DNA of 33,272 bases from Amycolatopsis rhizosphaerae (GCF_007713715.1 NZ_VJWX01000019.1:1-33272); one strand, 5' to 3'. Shown: positions 6,967 through 15,115, numbered from the stretch's first letter. Numbers and translations: made by a program. The notes: generated from the letters alone by a model not told the origin.

Positions 6967-7473
6967 ATGCGCAAACAACTCTTCGCCGTCTGCGGCTCGA
7001 TCGTCCTCGTGCTGGCCGGAGGTACGGCGGCCCACGCCGACACGTTCGCCGCCACCTGCGGCATCGTGGACGGCAAGGCCGATTCCTCGTGCACTCCGGG
7101 AGCCTTCAATCCGGACGTCACGCAGGACACCATCGGTTCGACGATCTGCGTCTCCGGGTGGACCGCCACCGTGCGCCCGCCGTCGACCTACACCACGAAC
7201 CTCAAGAACGAGCAGAAGCCCGAATACGGCGAGGAATCCATCCCCAACTCCGAACTCGAAGAGGACCACCTGGTCCCGCTCGAACTCGGTGGAGCGCCCA
7301 AGGACCCGAACAACCTGTGGCCCGAGCCGAGGGAAAGCGCGGGCACCACGGGCGGCGGTCAGGCCGCCGAGAACAAGGACACCGAGGAGAACTCGCTGAA
7401 GAAGGAGGTGTGCGCGGGCACGATCACCCTCGACGAGGCCCGCCAGCAGATCCTCGCGGACTGGACGCACTGA
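6967..7473 (+). CDS. Secreted protein with an HNH-like motif, function unknown
   Basis: A 168-residue protein with a clear Sec signal peptide (MRKQLF, hydrophobic core, cleavage expected after AHA at residue 24). The mature part holds four Cys (31, 42, 61, 149), suited to two disulphides outside the cell. The central segment LEEDHLVPLELGG (97-109) followed by NNLWPEP (115-121) has the spacing of an HNH/beta-beta-alpha-metal nuclease core. Asp100-His101 and Asn116 are the expected residues, with a basic/acidic patch (NKDTEEN) further on. Secreted homologues of this layout are common in actinomycetes and usually annotated only as hypothetical. ATG 6967 is chosen for the signal peptide and the GGGAGGA site before it. 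A leader of up to 190 AT-richer bases precedes it. Nuclease activity is a guess from the motif. Confidence 0.8.
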   Translation: MRKQLFAVCGSIVLVLAGGTAAHADTFAATCGIVDGKADSSCTPGAFNPDVTQDTIGSTICVSGWTATVRPPSTYTTNLKNEQKPEYGEESIPNSELEEDHLVPLELGGAPKDPNNLWPEPRESAGTTGGGQAAENKDTEENSLKKEVCAGTITLDEARQQILADWTH

Positions 7474-7480
7474 TCGCGGC

Positions 7481-7508
7481 GCGGGTCCGGCCACCCGGCC
7501 GGACCCGC
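7481..7508. terminator. Strong bidirectional hairpin terminator
   Basis: GCGGGTCCGGCC and GGCCGGACCCGC are perfect 12-bp arms around the 4-base loop ACCC. The hairpin lies between two convergent stop codons (7473 and 7529). It has no U-tract, as is usual for terminators in high-GC actinomycetes. Confidence 0.85.
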
Positions 7509-7528
7509 CCGGTCGTCCGCTGCGGACT

Positions 7529-8443
7529 TCAGTCGTCGAGGATCGTGTGCCGGTAGACGGAACGGGTCAGCCTGGTGATCCGGTCCGCGGATTCCTGCCA
7601 GGTGGTCGTGGTCGGTTCGAGCGTCAGCACGACGACGATGGTGCGGTCGCACGGTCCCACGGTGCCGGTGGTGTGCATGGCACGGTTGGTGAGGTCGATC
7701 CCGTCGGCCGTCGCGTCGTCCCCGCTCGATGCGATCCTCGCCGCCGCACGCACTTCCGGGGAGTTGAGCACGCGCTGGGTGACGGGATCCTGGCTCGCGC
7801 ACTCCTGGCCGGGCGCCGGGGCGGCGCCGAAACCGGACCAGCCCTGCTTGACCCCGTGCGGTAGTTCCCCGACCGCCGACGGGATGCCGAAGGACTGGTC
7901 GAACCCGTCCGAGGCGCACTGCGTGGCCTCGTGCAGGTTGTCCATGATGAAGTCGCGGTACTCCGGGTTCGCCCGGTGCAGCAGGTACCGGTAGGTCTTG
8001 ACGATGTCCGCGGCGCTGATCGCGGTGTAGCCCCACATCCCCGGCTTCTCCGGCGGCGCGGTGTCGGTCAGGCCGATCAGTGCGACCATCCGGTTGACGA
8101 TCTCCTGCCAGCCGTCGCGGACCCACAGGGTGCTCGCGGCATCGTCGTTGCTGGACCGCAGCATCGGCTGCAGCAGGGCCAGATCCTCGGCCGGGATCTG
8201 GTAGCCGGGGCCGTGTGATTCGAGGTAGTCGAGCGCGATGAAGAGCTTGACCACCGAGGCCGAGCGGTACTGCCTGTGCTCATCGGCGCCGAAGGTGTGC
8301 CCGGTTGTCTGGTCGAAGGCGAGATAACTGGCCGTCATCCCGTCCGGCAGGTCGAGGCTCGCGGCCGAGGCGGCGGGCGTGACCACGGCCAGTGCCGCCG
8401 CCGCACCCGTCAGGATCGCGGCGAAGCGCCGGAATCTCCCCAT
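7529..8443 (-). CDS. Secreted beta-lactamase-fold serine hydrolase
   Basis: A 304-residue exported protein. The signal peptide is MGRFRRFAAI plus a hydrophobic stretch ending at about ASA-AS (26-28). The class A beta-lactamase/penicillin-recognising signature appears as SASVVK (Ser63 and Lys66 make SxxK) and SSND (97-100, in the SxN position). A TTG-containing strand (MHTTGTVG) takes the KTG position, with His in place of Lys. The Glu166 loop of true class A beta-lactamases was not found. It may be a DD-peptidase-like or other serine hydrolase rather than an antibiotic-degrading enzyme. I chose ATG 8443 for the signal peptide; the TTG at 8470 adds nine residues with no ribosome site. It converges with the secreted HNH-like gene. 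Confidence 0.82.
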   Translation of the reverse strand: MGRFRRFAAILTGAAAALAVVTPAASAASLDLPDGMTASYLAFDQTTGHTFGADEHRQYRSASVVKLFIALDYLESHGPGYQIPAEDLALLQPMLRSSNDDAASTLWVRDGWQEIVNRMVALIGLTDTAPPEKPGMWGYTAISAADIVKTYRYLLHRANPEYRDFIMDNLHEATQCASDGFDQSFGIPSAVGELPHGVKQGWSGFGAAPAPGQECASQDPVTQRVLNSPEVRAAARIASSGDDATADGIDLTNRAMHTTGTVGPCDRTIVVVLTLEPTTTTWQESADRITRLTRSVYRHTILDD

Positions 8444-8556
8444 GTGAAACACCCACACTTTCTGGATCAAGTTGGTGTGATCCGAACAGTAGCGGGTTGG
8501 TGATCAAGCTCTGTCCCGAGGTGCGTTCCCCGGCCGCGGGGCGGGAGGATGGCTGG

Positions 8557-9429
8557 GTGCGAAGGCTTTCGTTGTCGTTGATCACGGTCCCCCTCCTTGT
8601 CGCTTGTGGACCGGCGCAGCCGGACGACGGGGTGCCGACACCCGCGCCGGCAACCGCATCGGCAACCGTGTCGGCACCCGGACCGACATCCGCAACGGCG
8701 GTTTCGTTTCCCGCCGGCCAGGCGTTCGACTACCAGTTGGGTGGCGCCTACGAGCCGCCCGCTCAGGTCCGGGTCGTGGTACGGGACAGCACCGCTCAGG
8801 CCTCGCGGGGGCGGTACAACATCTGCTACGTCAACGGTTTCCAGAGTCAGCCCGGTGATCGGGACTTGTGGTTGCGCGAGCGGGGTGATCTGGTGCTGCG
8901 CGGGCCGGGCGGCGATCCGATGGTCGATCCCGACTGGCCCGACGAGTTCATCCTCGACACCTCGTCCGAGGGCAAGCGCCAACGCCTGGCCGAGTACGCG
9001 GGCCAGGCGATCGCGCGCTGCGCCGCATCGGGTTTCGCCGCCGTGGAGATCGACAACCTGGACTCCGCGACCCGTTCCGGCGGCAGGCTGACCGTGGACG
9101 GCAATCTGGCGCTCGCCGCCGCGCTGGCTCGTACCGCGCATGCCGCCGGGCTGGCGATCGGGCAGAAGAACGCGGCGGAACTGGGTGACCGCGGACGGCG
9201 CGAGGCCGGATTCGATTTCGCCGTGTCCGAGGAATGCCTCGTCTTCGACGAATGTGGTGCCTACCGCGAGGCGTACGGGGACCGAGTCGTCGACATCGAG
9301 TACACCGACCACCTCCCCGGTTCCGCCGACGAGGTCTGCGCCCGTCCGGACCGTCCACAGGCGACGATCATCCGGGACCGGAAGCTCGTCGCGATCGAGG
9401 AGGACGGCCACTACTACCGGCGTTGCTGA
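8557..9429 (+). CDS. GH114-type lipoprotein (endo-alpha-1,4-polygalactosaminidase family)
   Basis: A 290-residue lipoprotein. The GTG at 8557 lies 7 bases after GGGAGGA and gives a short signal peptide ending in the lipobox LLVAC (Cys17), so it should be anchored outside the membrane. A Thr/Ala/Pro linker (about 25-50) leads into a TIM-barrel domain of the GH114 type. Supporting segments are the opening YQLGG, the strand RYNICYVNGFQ, the acidic active-site strand VEIDNLDS, IGQKNAAEL, and FAVSEECLVFDECGAY. Characterised GH114 enzymes cut alpha-1,4-linked galactosamine polymers, which occur in some fungal walls and biofilms. The assignment is by motif; the substrate is inferred. It stands alone, with the convergent Gfo/Idh/MocA gene 16 bases downstream. 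Confidence 0.82.
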   Translation: MRRLSLSLITVPLLVACGPAQPDDGVPTPAPATASATVSAPGPTSATAVSFPAGQAFDYQLGGAYEPPAQVRVVVRDSTAQASRGRYNICYVNGFQSQPGDRDLWLRERGDLVLRGPGGDPMVDPDWPDEFILDTSSEGKRQRLAEYAGQAIARCAASGFAAVEIDNLDSATRSGGRLTVDGNLALAAALARTAHAAGLAIGQKNAAELGDRGRREAGFDFAVSEECLVFDECGAYREAYGDRVVDIEYTDHLPGSADEVCARPDRPQATIIRDRKLVAIEEDGHYYRRC

Positions 9430-9445
9430 CCGGAGGGGGACGCCG

Positions 9446-10468
9446 TCAGAGCCGGTGGATCTCCTCGATCAGTTCGATCACCCGGACCGCGTCGTGCGGA
9501 TCGACCGGCAGTGGGGCGTCGCCGCGCAGTGATTCCGCGAGAGCGGCGTAGAAGTCCGCGTAGGCGCCGGGCTCGGTCGGCACCGGTTCCTCGGATCCGT
9601 CGATACCCAGCCGTCCCCAGGCGGACTCCGCCTCGTGCCCGAAGGACGCGTCGGTCACCCTGGCTCCGGACAGCAGCGCCGGTTCCTGTGGATCCAGGCC
9701 GTACTTGGTGTAGGCGCCCGCAGAACCCAGGATCCGGAACCGGGGACCGACCTGGGCGGCCATGCTGCTCATCCACAGGTGCGAACGCACCCCGGTCTCG
9801 TGGCGCAGTACGACGAAGGTGTCGTCGTCGGCGACCCCGCCGTCGCGGCGCGTCGCGGTCTCCCGGTACACCGGCACGGCGTCGCCGAACAGCTGCAGGG
9901 CCTGGTCGATGAGGTGCGAGCCGAGGTCGTAGAGCATTCCGCCGCCCCGCGAAACGGGTGTTTCGGTCTTCCAGGAACTGGGGCGGTCCGGCCGCCACCG
10001 CTCGAACCGTGATTCGAACCGCCAGACCGCACCGAGCTCGCCCCGGGCCAGCAGGGCCCGCACAGTGCGGAAGTCCCCGTCCCAGCGGCGGTTATGGAAG
10101 GCGGTCAGCGGCAGCCCGAGGCGTTCGGCCTTCGTGACGAGCTCGCGCGCTTCCCTCGCGGTGACGGTGAACGGCTTGTCCAGCAGCACGCCGGTCCCGG
10201 CGTCGAGGAAAGCGTGTGCCAGTGCGGCGTGAGTGTCCGGCGGGGTGCCGACGACGACCAGATCGAGCTCACCGGCCTGCCGCAGCAGCGTGTCCGCGTC
10301 GTCCACGATCCGGGTGGCGGGATGGCGCACGGCGGCCTCGGCGCGGCGCGCCTCGTTTCGCGTGACGATCGCTTCCAGCCGGTAGCGCGGGTCCGCTTCG
10401 ATGAACGGGGCGTGGAAGATCCGGCCGGAGGTGCCGAAGCCGAGGACGGCGGTGCGGATGGGCTCCAT
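9446..10468 (-). CDS. Gfo/Idh/MocA family NAD(P)-dependent oxidoreductase
   Basis: A 340-residue two-domain dehydrogenase. The N-terminal Rossmann fold begins TAVLGFGTSGRIFHAPF. DKPFTVT stands for the EKP motif with the conserved Lys. In the C-terminal domain GGGMLYDLGSHLIDQALQLFG carries the Asp and His of the family active site. Members oxidise or reduce sugars, inositols and related polyols; the substrate cannot be told from the sequence. ATG 10468 follows GAGAGG. It is divergent from the glycosyltransferase operon across 82 bases, so the dyad at 10525-10544 may also affect it. Confidence 0.9.
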   Translation of the reverse strand: MEPIRTAVLGFGTSGRIFHAPFIEADPRYRLEAIVTRNEARRAEAAVRHPATRIVDDADTLLRQAGELDLVVVGTPPDTHAALAHAFLDAGTGVLLDKPFTVTAREARELVTKAERLGLPLTAFHNRRWDGDFRTVRALLARGELGAVWRFESRFERWRPDRPSSWKTETPVSRGGGMLYDLGSHLIDQALQLFGDAVPVYRETATRRDGGVADDDTFVVLRHETGVRSHLWMSSMAAQVGPRFRILGSAGAYTKYGLDPQEPALLSGARVTDASFGHEAESAWGRLGIDGSEEPVPTEPGAYADFYAALAESLRGDAPLPVDPHDAVRVIELIEEIHRL

Positions 10469-10524
10469 GCCGCCAAGCCTCTCAGCCGCCGCGACCGGAT
10501 GTCACGAACCTCCCCTGCCCTTGA

Positions 10525-10544
10525 GTTCTACAATGCTGTAGAAC
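10525..10544. promoter_or_regulatory. Predicted BlaI-type operator upstream of the glycosyltransferase operon
   Basis: GTTCTACA and TGTAGAAC form perfect 8-bp arms around ATGC, ending 6 bases before the glycosyltransferase ATG. The TACA/TGTA half-sites are those known for BlaI/MecI repressors, and a BlaI gene is the third gene of this operon. TACAAT (10529-10534) inside the dyad is a good -10 element. Bound repressor would therefore cover the promoter. The pairing of this site with that BlaI is inferred. Confidence 0.7.
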
Positions 10545-10550
10545 TACGAC

Positions 10551-11627
10551 ATGACTGTGGAAGCAAGGGTCGTGCTGCTCTCCGCCCGGATCGGGGCGGG
10601 TCACGACGGCGCCGCCGCGGAACTCGCGCGCCGCCTGCGCGCCCGCGGGCTTCGCGTCGACCGTCACGACTTCCTCGACCTGCTCCCCGGCAGACTGGGC
10701 CAGTGGTTGTGCGACGCCTACCACCGCGAACTGGAGATCGCGCCCGGCAGTTGGGACTGGCTGCTCACCGCACTCGGCACCGCCCCGCTGGCCTGGCTGG
10801 CGGGCAGGCTCGCCGCACTGGCCGGGCCGAAGCTGCGCGCCCTGCTCGATCCGGCGCCCGCGCTCGTGGTGTCCACCTACCCGTTGGCCAGCCAGGCACT
10901 GGGCGGCCTCCGTCGCCGGGGTCTGCTGCCCGCGCCGGTGGCCGTCTACCTGACCGATCCGTCCGTGCACCGGCTGGCTGTCGCCCCCGGGGCCGATCTG
11001 CACATCGCGCCCAACCCGCATGCCGCGGCCGCCACCCGGCACCTCGGCGCGCCCCGGGCGATCACCGCCCAGCCGGTGGTGGCGCCCCCGTTCCGGCCCG
11101 CCGGTGCCGGGGAACGCGACCGCGCACGGGAGAAGTTCGGCTTCGGGCCCGGTGAACGGCTCGCCTTGGTGGTCTCGGGTTCATGGGGCGTTGGCGAGGT
11201 CGAGGCGATCACCGCCGACGTGTCGGCCACCGGAGTCGCCCGTCCGGTCGTGGTGTGCGGGCGCAACGAGGCACTGCGGCACCGGCTGATCGCGGCGGGG
11301 GTGCCCCATGTGCTCGGCTGGGTGGACGACATGCCGGAGCTCATGCGGGCCTGTGACGTCGCGGTCCAGAACGCCGGCGGGCTCACCACCCTGGAGGCGC
11401 TCGCCAGCGGGCTGCCGGTGATCACCTACCGCTGCCTGCCGGGGCACGGCAGGACCAACGCCCGGGTGCTCGACCGGCTCGGGCTGGTGCCCGCGGTCGC
11501 GGACCCGGCCGCGCTGGCCGACGCGCTGCTCACCACCAGGGCCGCCGGACTCCCGCCCGGCGACGACCCCGCGGCGGTGCTGGCACGGCTGGCCGGTGCC
11601 CCGGCCGTGAAGGTCACGGCGGCATGA
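10551..11627 (+). CDS. MGDG-synthase-like glycosyltransferase (GT28 type)
   Basis: A 358-residue GT-B glycosyltransferase. The N-terminus carries the MGDG synthase-type motif RIGAGHDGAAAE (13-24). The C-terminal half carries the GT28 nucleotide-sugar site: DDMPELMRACDVAVQNAGG, TTLEALASGLPVI, then LPGHGRTNA. Relatives add sugars to diacylglycerol or similar lipids at the inner membrane face, so a glycolipid product is likely; acceptor and sugar are unknown. It is the first gene of an operon. Its stop overlaps the next start in ATGA, coupling it to a NodB deacetylase that could act on the same sugar. The TGTA/TACA dyad directly upstream suggests repression by the operon's own BlaI. Confidence 0.87.
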   Translation: MTVEARVVLLSARIGAGHDGAAAELARRLRARGLRVDRHDFLDLLPGRLGQWLCDAYHRELEIAPGSWDWLLTALGTAPLAWLAGRLAALAGPKLRALLDPAPALVVSTYPLASQALGGLRRRGLLPAPVAVYLTDPSVHRLAVAPGADLHIAPNPHAAAATRHLGAPRAITAQPVVAPPFRPAGAGERDRAREKFGFGPGERLALVVSGSWGVGEVEAITADVSATGVARPVVVCGRNEALRHRLIAAGVPHVLGWVDDMPELMRACDVAVQNAGGLTTLEALASGLPVITYRCLPGHGRTNARVLDRLGLVPAVADPAALADALLTTRAAGLPPGDDPAAVLARLAGAPAVKVTAA

Positions 11628-12370
11628 GGGTCCTCCTGCCGGCCCTGCTCGCGGGCGCCGCGTTCCACGCCGCCCCGGCCGCCGCCTTCCTGCCGCCGCT
11701 GCGAAAGAAGTTCCTGCCCCGGTTGGCCGGAATCGGCGATCCCGGCCATGTGGCGCTCACCTTCGACGACGGCCCGCATCCGCTGTCCACCCCGCATTTC
11801 CTGCGCCTGCTCGAAGACCGGGGGGTACGGGCGACCTTCTTCCTGCTGGGTGACCAGGTCGTCCGCTCGCCCGGCCTGGCCGCGGAGATCGCGGGCGCCG
11901 GGCACGAGATCGCCCTGCACGGGTGGGAACACCGCTGCCTGCTGCGCCATGGACCGCGCCGCGTGCACGACGACCTGGCCCGCGCCCTCGACGCGATCGA
12001 GCGGGCGACCGGCCGGCGTCCGCGCTGGTTCCGGGCGCCGTACGGGGTGTTCAGCGGTGGCGCGCTGGTGGCGGCGAAACGCCTCGGGCTGACGCCCGTG
12101 CTGTGGACGAGCTGGGGTTTCGACTGGACGGCACGGGCCACCGGGGAATCGGTGCGGCGGACCGTACTGAAGGACCTTCGCGGCGGCGGCACCATCCTGC
12201 TCCACGATTCCGACCACGCGGCGAGCCCGGGCTCCTGGCGTTCGGCGCTGGACGCGCTCGGCCCGCTGCTTGACGAGTGTCACCGTGCCGGTCTGCGGGT
12301 CGGGCCGCTGGGCGAGCACGATCTCGTCCGGGCACGCGGTGGGCGCGACCCGGTAGATTTCGGGACGTGA
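11624..12370 (+). CDS. Polysaccharide deacetylase (NodB homology domain)
   Basis: A 248-residue carbohydrate esterase family 4 protein. The NodB motifs are all visible: TFDDGP (Asp48, Asp49), HGWEH (His99 and His103, metal ligands), RAPYG, a DW motif in GFDWTA, and LLHDS with the catalytic His. The N-terminal 25 residues are hydrophobic and end in AFHAAPAAAF, so the protein is probably exported or membrane-anchored. It should remove N-acetyl groups from an amino sugar. It overlaps both neighbours by 4 bp (ATGA and GTGA). It could tailor the head group made by the upstream glycosyltransferase or modify wall glycan. Confidence 0.9.
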   Translation: MRVLLPALLAGAAFHAAPAAAFLPPLRKKFLPRLAGIGDPGHVALTFDDGPHPLSTPHFLRLLEDRGVRATFFLLGDQVVRSPGLAAEIAGAGHEIALHGWEHRCLLRHGPRRVHDDLARALDAIERATGRRPRWFRAPYGVFSGGALVAAKRLGLTPVLWTSWGFDWTARATGESVRRTVLKDLRGGGTILLHDSDHAASPGSWRSALDALGPLLDECHRAGLRVGPLGEHDLVRARGGRDPVDFGT

Positions 12371-12747
12371 GGAATCGGCGAGGTGGTGCGCGGCGGGCGC
12401 CCGGCGAACTGGAAGCCGAGGTGCTTTCCGTGCTGTGGGAGGCACAGGGGCCCGTGTCCGCGGGCGACGTGCAGCACCGGCTTCCCGGAGAGCTGGCCTA
12501 CACCACCGTCGTGACCATCCTGTCCCGGTTGCACGAAAAGGGCGTGGTCACGCGGGAGAAGCACGGCCGCTCGTTCGCCTACCGGGCGGTCGACGACGAG
12601 GCAGGCCTCGCGGCCCGTCGCATGCGCAAGGTACTGGACAACGAACCCGATCGCGGCAGTGTGCTGGCCCGATTCGTGTCCGCTCTGTCCGAATCGGACG
12701 AACGAGTGCTGCTGGAGCTGTTGCGGCGGCACGAGGGCAAGGAATGA
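12367..12747 (+). CDS. BlaI/MecI/CopY family transcriptional repressor
   Basis: A 126-residue winged-helix protein. GELEAEVLSVLWEAQGPVSAGDVQHRL and YTTVVTILSRLHEKGVVTREK are the BlaI DNA-binding helices, and SFAYRAV is the wing. The C-terminal helices (residues about 85-126) form the dimer domain that BlaR1-type proteases cut in the classical system. The GTG at 12367 overlaps the deacetylase stop in GTGA. Its own stop overlaps the M56 protease start in ATGA, the standard BlaI-BlaR arrangement. It probably represses this operon through the dyad at 10525-10544. Confidence 0.93.
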   Translation: MRNRRGGARRAPGELEAEVLSVLWEAQGPVSAGDVQHRLPGELAYTTVVTILSRLHEKGVVTREKHGRSFAYRAVDDEAGLAARRMRKVLDNEPDRGSVLARFVSALSESDERVLLELLRRHEGKE

Positions 12748-13715
12748 ACCTCGAGGTCGTCGCGCCGTTCCTGTCGCCGTTGGCGGCCTGGCCGGTGGCG
12801 AGGTTCCTGACCCCGAAACTCCCGCCGCACTGGGCGAGCTGGCTGCTCACCGCGAGTTGCGCGATCTTCGCGGTCGCGAGCACGATCGCGCTGCTCGCGA
12901 CCGCGCTGGCCGGATTCGTGCTGATCCCCACCGTCGCCGCGCTGATCGACCTGTCCCCGTCGGATCTTCGCGGCGCGGACCCGGTGAGTGTGCCGGAATC
13001 GGTGCTGTGCGCGGGCGCCCTGTTGGTCGCGCTGGCGGCGGTGGCACGGGCCGTCCTGCGGTACCGGCGGCGTTCGCGGCGCCTGCACGACGAACTCGAC
13101 GGGCACAGCCGCGAGGGCGGTCTGATCGTGGTGCCGGACGCGGAGCCGCTGGCCTTCGCGGTCCCCGGGCGCGGCGGCCGTATCGTCGTTTCCCGCGGGA
13201 TGCTCGCCGGACTGGCACCCGCCGAGCGCAGCGCCCTGCTGGCGCACGAGAACGCTCACCTGCGGCTGCGTCACCACGTCTTCCTCGCCGTGGTGACGGT
13301 TTCGAGCGTGCTCAACCCGCTCGTGCGCCCCCTCGGCGAGCAGGTCAGGTTCTCCCTCGAACGCTGGGCCGACGAAAAAGCGGCCCGGCGCGTCGGCGAC
13401 CGCCGGATCGTGGCCACCGCGGTCGCCAAGGCGGCACTGGCCACCCGGGCGCACACCCCGTTCGCGCTCGCCGCGACCGGAGGACCGGTGCCCCGGCGCG
13501 TCGCGGCGCTGCTCGACGGCACCACCAGGCCCATCCTGGGGCCACTGGTCCTGCTGGGCATGGTGAGTGTCCTGGGCATCGCAGGCTGGGCCGCCGGGAC
13601 CGCCTACGACGCGGCGAGCGAGCTGCACGCCGGTATCGAAACGGCGCACGTGAACCACGGCGGGCCGCACGGCGAACACTGCGGACGTCAGCACCGAAGG
13701 TGCGGCCAGGTCTGA
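12744..13715 (+). CDS. M56 (BlaR1/HtpX-type) integral-membrane zinc protease
   Basis: A 323-residue membrane protease. Hydrophobic segments lie at about 31-65, 83-104 and 182-192, with one more near 275-290. The zinc site is HENAH (168-172), with the downstream acidic ligand in LERWADEKA (Glu206, Asp210). Family members cleave their partner BlaI to relieve repression. In contrast to BlaR1 there is no C-terminal penicillin-binding sensor domain; after the last helix only about 35 residues follow, rich in His, Gly and Arg (HVNHGGPHGEHCG). The signal is therefore sensed by the membrane part, by the His-rich tail (perhaps a metal), or by another protein. The start overlaps the BlaI stop. Confidence 0.9.
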   Translation: MNLEVVAPFLSPLAAWPVARFLTPKLPPHWASWLLTASCAIFAVASTIALLATALAGFVLIPTVAALIDLSPSDLRGADPVSVPESVLCAGALLVALAAVARAVLRYRRRSRRLHDELDGHSREGGLIVVPDAEPLAFAVPGRGGRIVVSRGMLAGLAPAERSALLAHENAHLRLRHHVFLAVVTVSSVLNPLVRPLGEQVRFSLERWADEKAARRVGDRRIVATAVAKAALATRAHTPFALAATGGPVPRRVAALLDGTTRPILGPLVLLGMVSVLGIAGWAAGTAYDAASELHAGIETAHVNHGGPHGEHCGRQHRRCGQV

Positions 13716-13737
13716 AGGCGCGGGAGAGGGCCGGGAG

Positions 13738-15012
13738 ATGAGCGAGAAGCAGCAGCGGCTCTTCGCCGCACTGCGCGTCCCGAACTTCCGCCTGTACTTC
13801 GCGGGCCAGGCGGTCAGCCTGACCGGCACCTGGATGCAGTCGGTCGCGCAGTCCTGGCTGGTCCTCGAACTGAGCGGCTCCGGAACCGTCCTCGGGCTGG
13901 TGATCGCCGCCCAGTTCCTGCCGGTGCTGCTCGCCGGACCGTACGGGGGACTGATCGCGGACCGGTCCGACAAACGGCGTCTGCTGCTGTTCACCCAGAG
14001 TGCGCTCGCGACGCTGGCCCTGCTGCTGGGGTTGCTCACGGTGACGCATCTGGTGCGCCTGTGGATGGTCGTGGTGTTCGCGCTGGCTCTCGGCACGGTC
14101 AACGCGGTGGACAACCCGACCCGCCAGACCTTCGTGCCCGAGGTCGTGGGAAAGGACCTGCTCGGCAACGCGGTGAGCCTGAACAGCGTGCTGGTCAACA
14201 CGGCGCGCGCGGTCGGCCCGGCGGTCGCGGGCCTGCTCATCGCGGGGGTCGGCGTCGGAATGTGCTTCCTGGCCAACGCGGTGAGCTACGTCGCCGTGCT
14301 CGTCGCGCTCGCGCGGATGCGGGTGGACCGGCTGCATCCGGCGCGTCCGGTGCCGTCCCGGCCGGGGCAGCTCGTCGAGGGACTGCGCTACGTCCGGGGC
14401 AACGCGGGCCTGTGGGTGCCGCTGACCATGATGGCGCTGGTCGGCACGCTCGCCTACGAGTTCCAGGTGGTGCTTCCGCTGTTCGCCCGTGTCGCCATCC
14501 ACGGCGATGCGCGGACCTACGGTTTCCTCACCGCGGCCATGGGCGCCGGTGCCGTGGCCGGCGGCCTCGCCGTGGCGGCGCGAGGCCGTGCCGGGGTGCT
14601 GCCGCTGGTCCTCGGCGCGACCGGGTTCGGCCTCGCGCTGGGGGTGGCCACGGTGGCGCCATCGCTGCCCACCGAACTCGCCGCGCTGGCACTGGTCGGG
14701 GTGGGCAGCACCGCCTTCCTGGCCACCGGCAACACCACCCTGCAACTGATCACGCGGCCGAGCTTCCGCGGCCGGGTGATGGCGCTGTGGTCGGTCACCT
14801 TCCTCGGCAGCACACCGATCGGCGGGCCCATCGTCGGTGTGGTCGCCCAGTTCTTCGGGCCGCGCGCCGGGCTCGGTCTCGGGGCCGCGGCCTGCCTGGC
14901 GGCCGCCGTGCTCGGGCTGTGTGTGCTGCCCCGGATTCCCGGGCCCCAGCGGCTCATTCCGCGCCCGGTCGCGCCGGAAGTGCCGCCGGTCACCGAATCC
15001 GACCGAAGCTGA
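13738..15012 (+). CDS. MFS exporter, DHA3/EntS-like (MFS_3)
   Basis: A 424-residue transporter with about twelve membrane segments. Its N-terminus, NFRLYFAGQAVSLTGTWMQS then QSWLVLELSGS, is typical of the MFS_3/enterobactin-exporter branch, and GLIADRSDKRRLL is the loop 2-3 motif. It starts 22 bases after the M56 protease stop, so it is probably the last gene of the BlaI-controlled operon. The export substrate is unknown; a lipid-linked product of the upstream enzymes or a toxic compound sensed by the operon are both possible. Confidence 0.88.
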   Translation: MSEKQQRLFAALRVPNFRLYFAGQAVSLTGTWMQSVAQSWLVLELSGSGTVLGLVIAAQFLPVLLAGPYGGLIADRSDKRRLLLFTQSALATLALLLGLLTVTHLVRLWMVVVFALALGTVNAVDNPTRQTFVPEVVGKDLLGNAVSLNSVLVNTARAVGPAVAGLLIAGVGVGMCFLANAVSYVAVLVALARMRVDRLHPARPVPSRPGQLVEGLRYVRGNAGLWVPLTMMALVGTLAYEFQVVLPLFARVAIHGDARTYGFLTAAMGAGAVAGGLAVAARGRAGVLPLVLGATGFGLALGVATVAPSLPTELAALALVGVGSTAFLATGNTTLQLITRPSFRGRVMALWSVTFLGSTPIGGPIVGVVAQFFGPRAGLGLGAAACLAAAVLGLCVLPRIPGPQRLIPRPVAPEVPPVTESDRS

Positions 15013-15115
15013 ACCGCTCGTCGTTGTCGACTTATCGACGACCTTCGCCTCTATCTGGTGAAGTCCGCGGTCCGTAGCGTCGGCGCGGGCCTGTGCCACG
15101 AAGGAGGGGTTGGCG

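Noticed and set aside
12579-14276. 565-codon minus-strand open frame
   Set aside because: Shadow of the BlaI-M56-MFS operon, with repetitive Arg/Gly/Pro composition.
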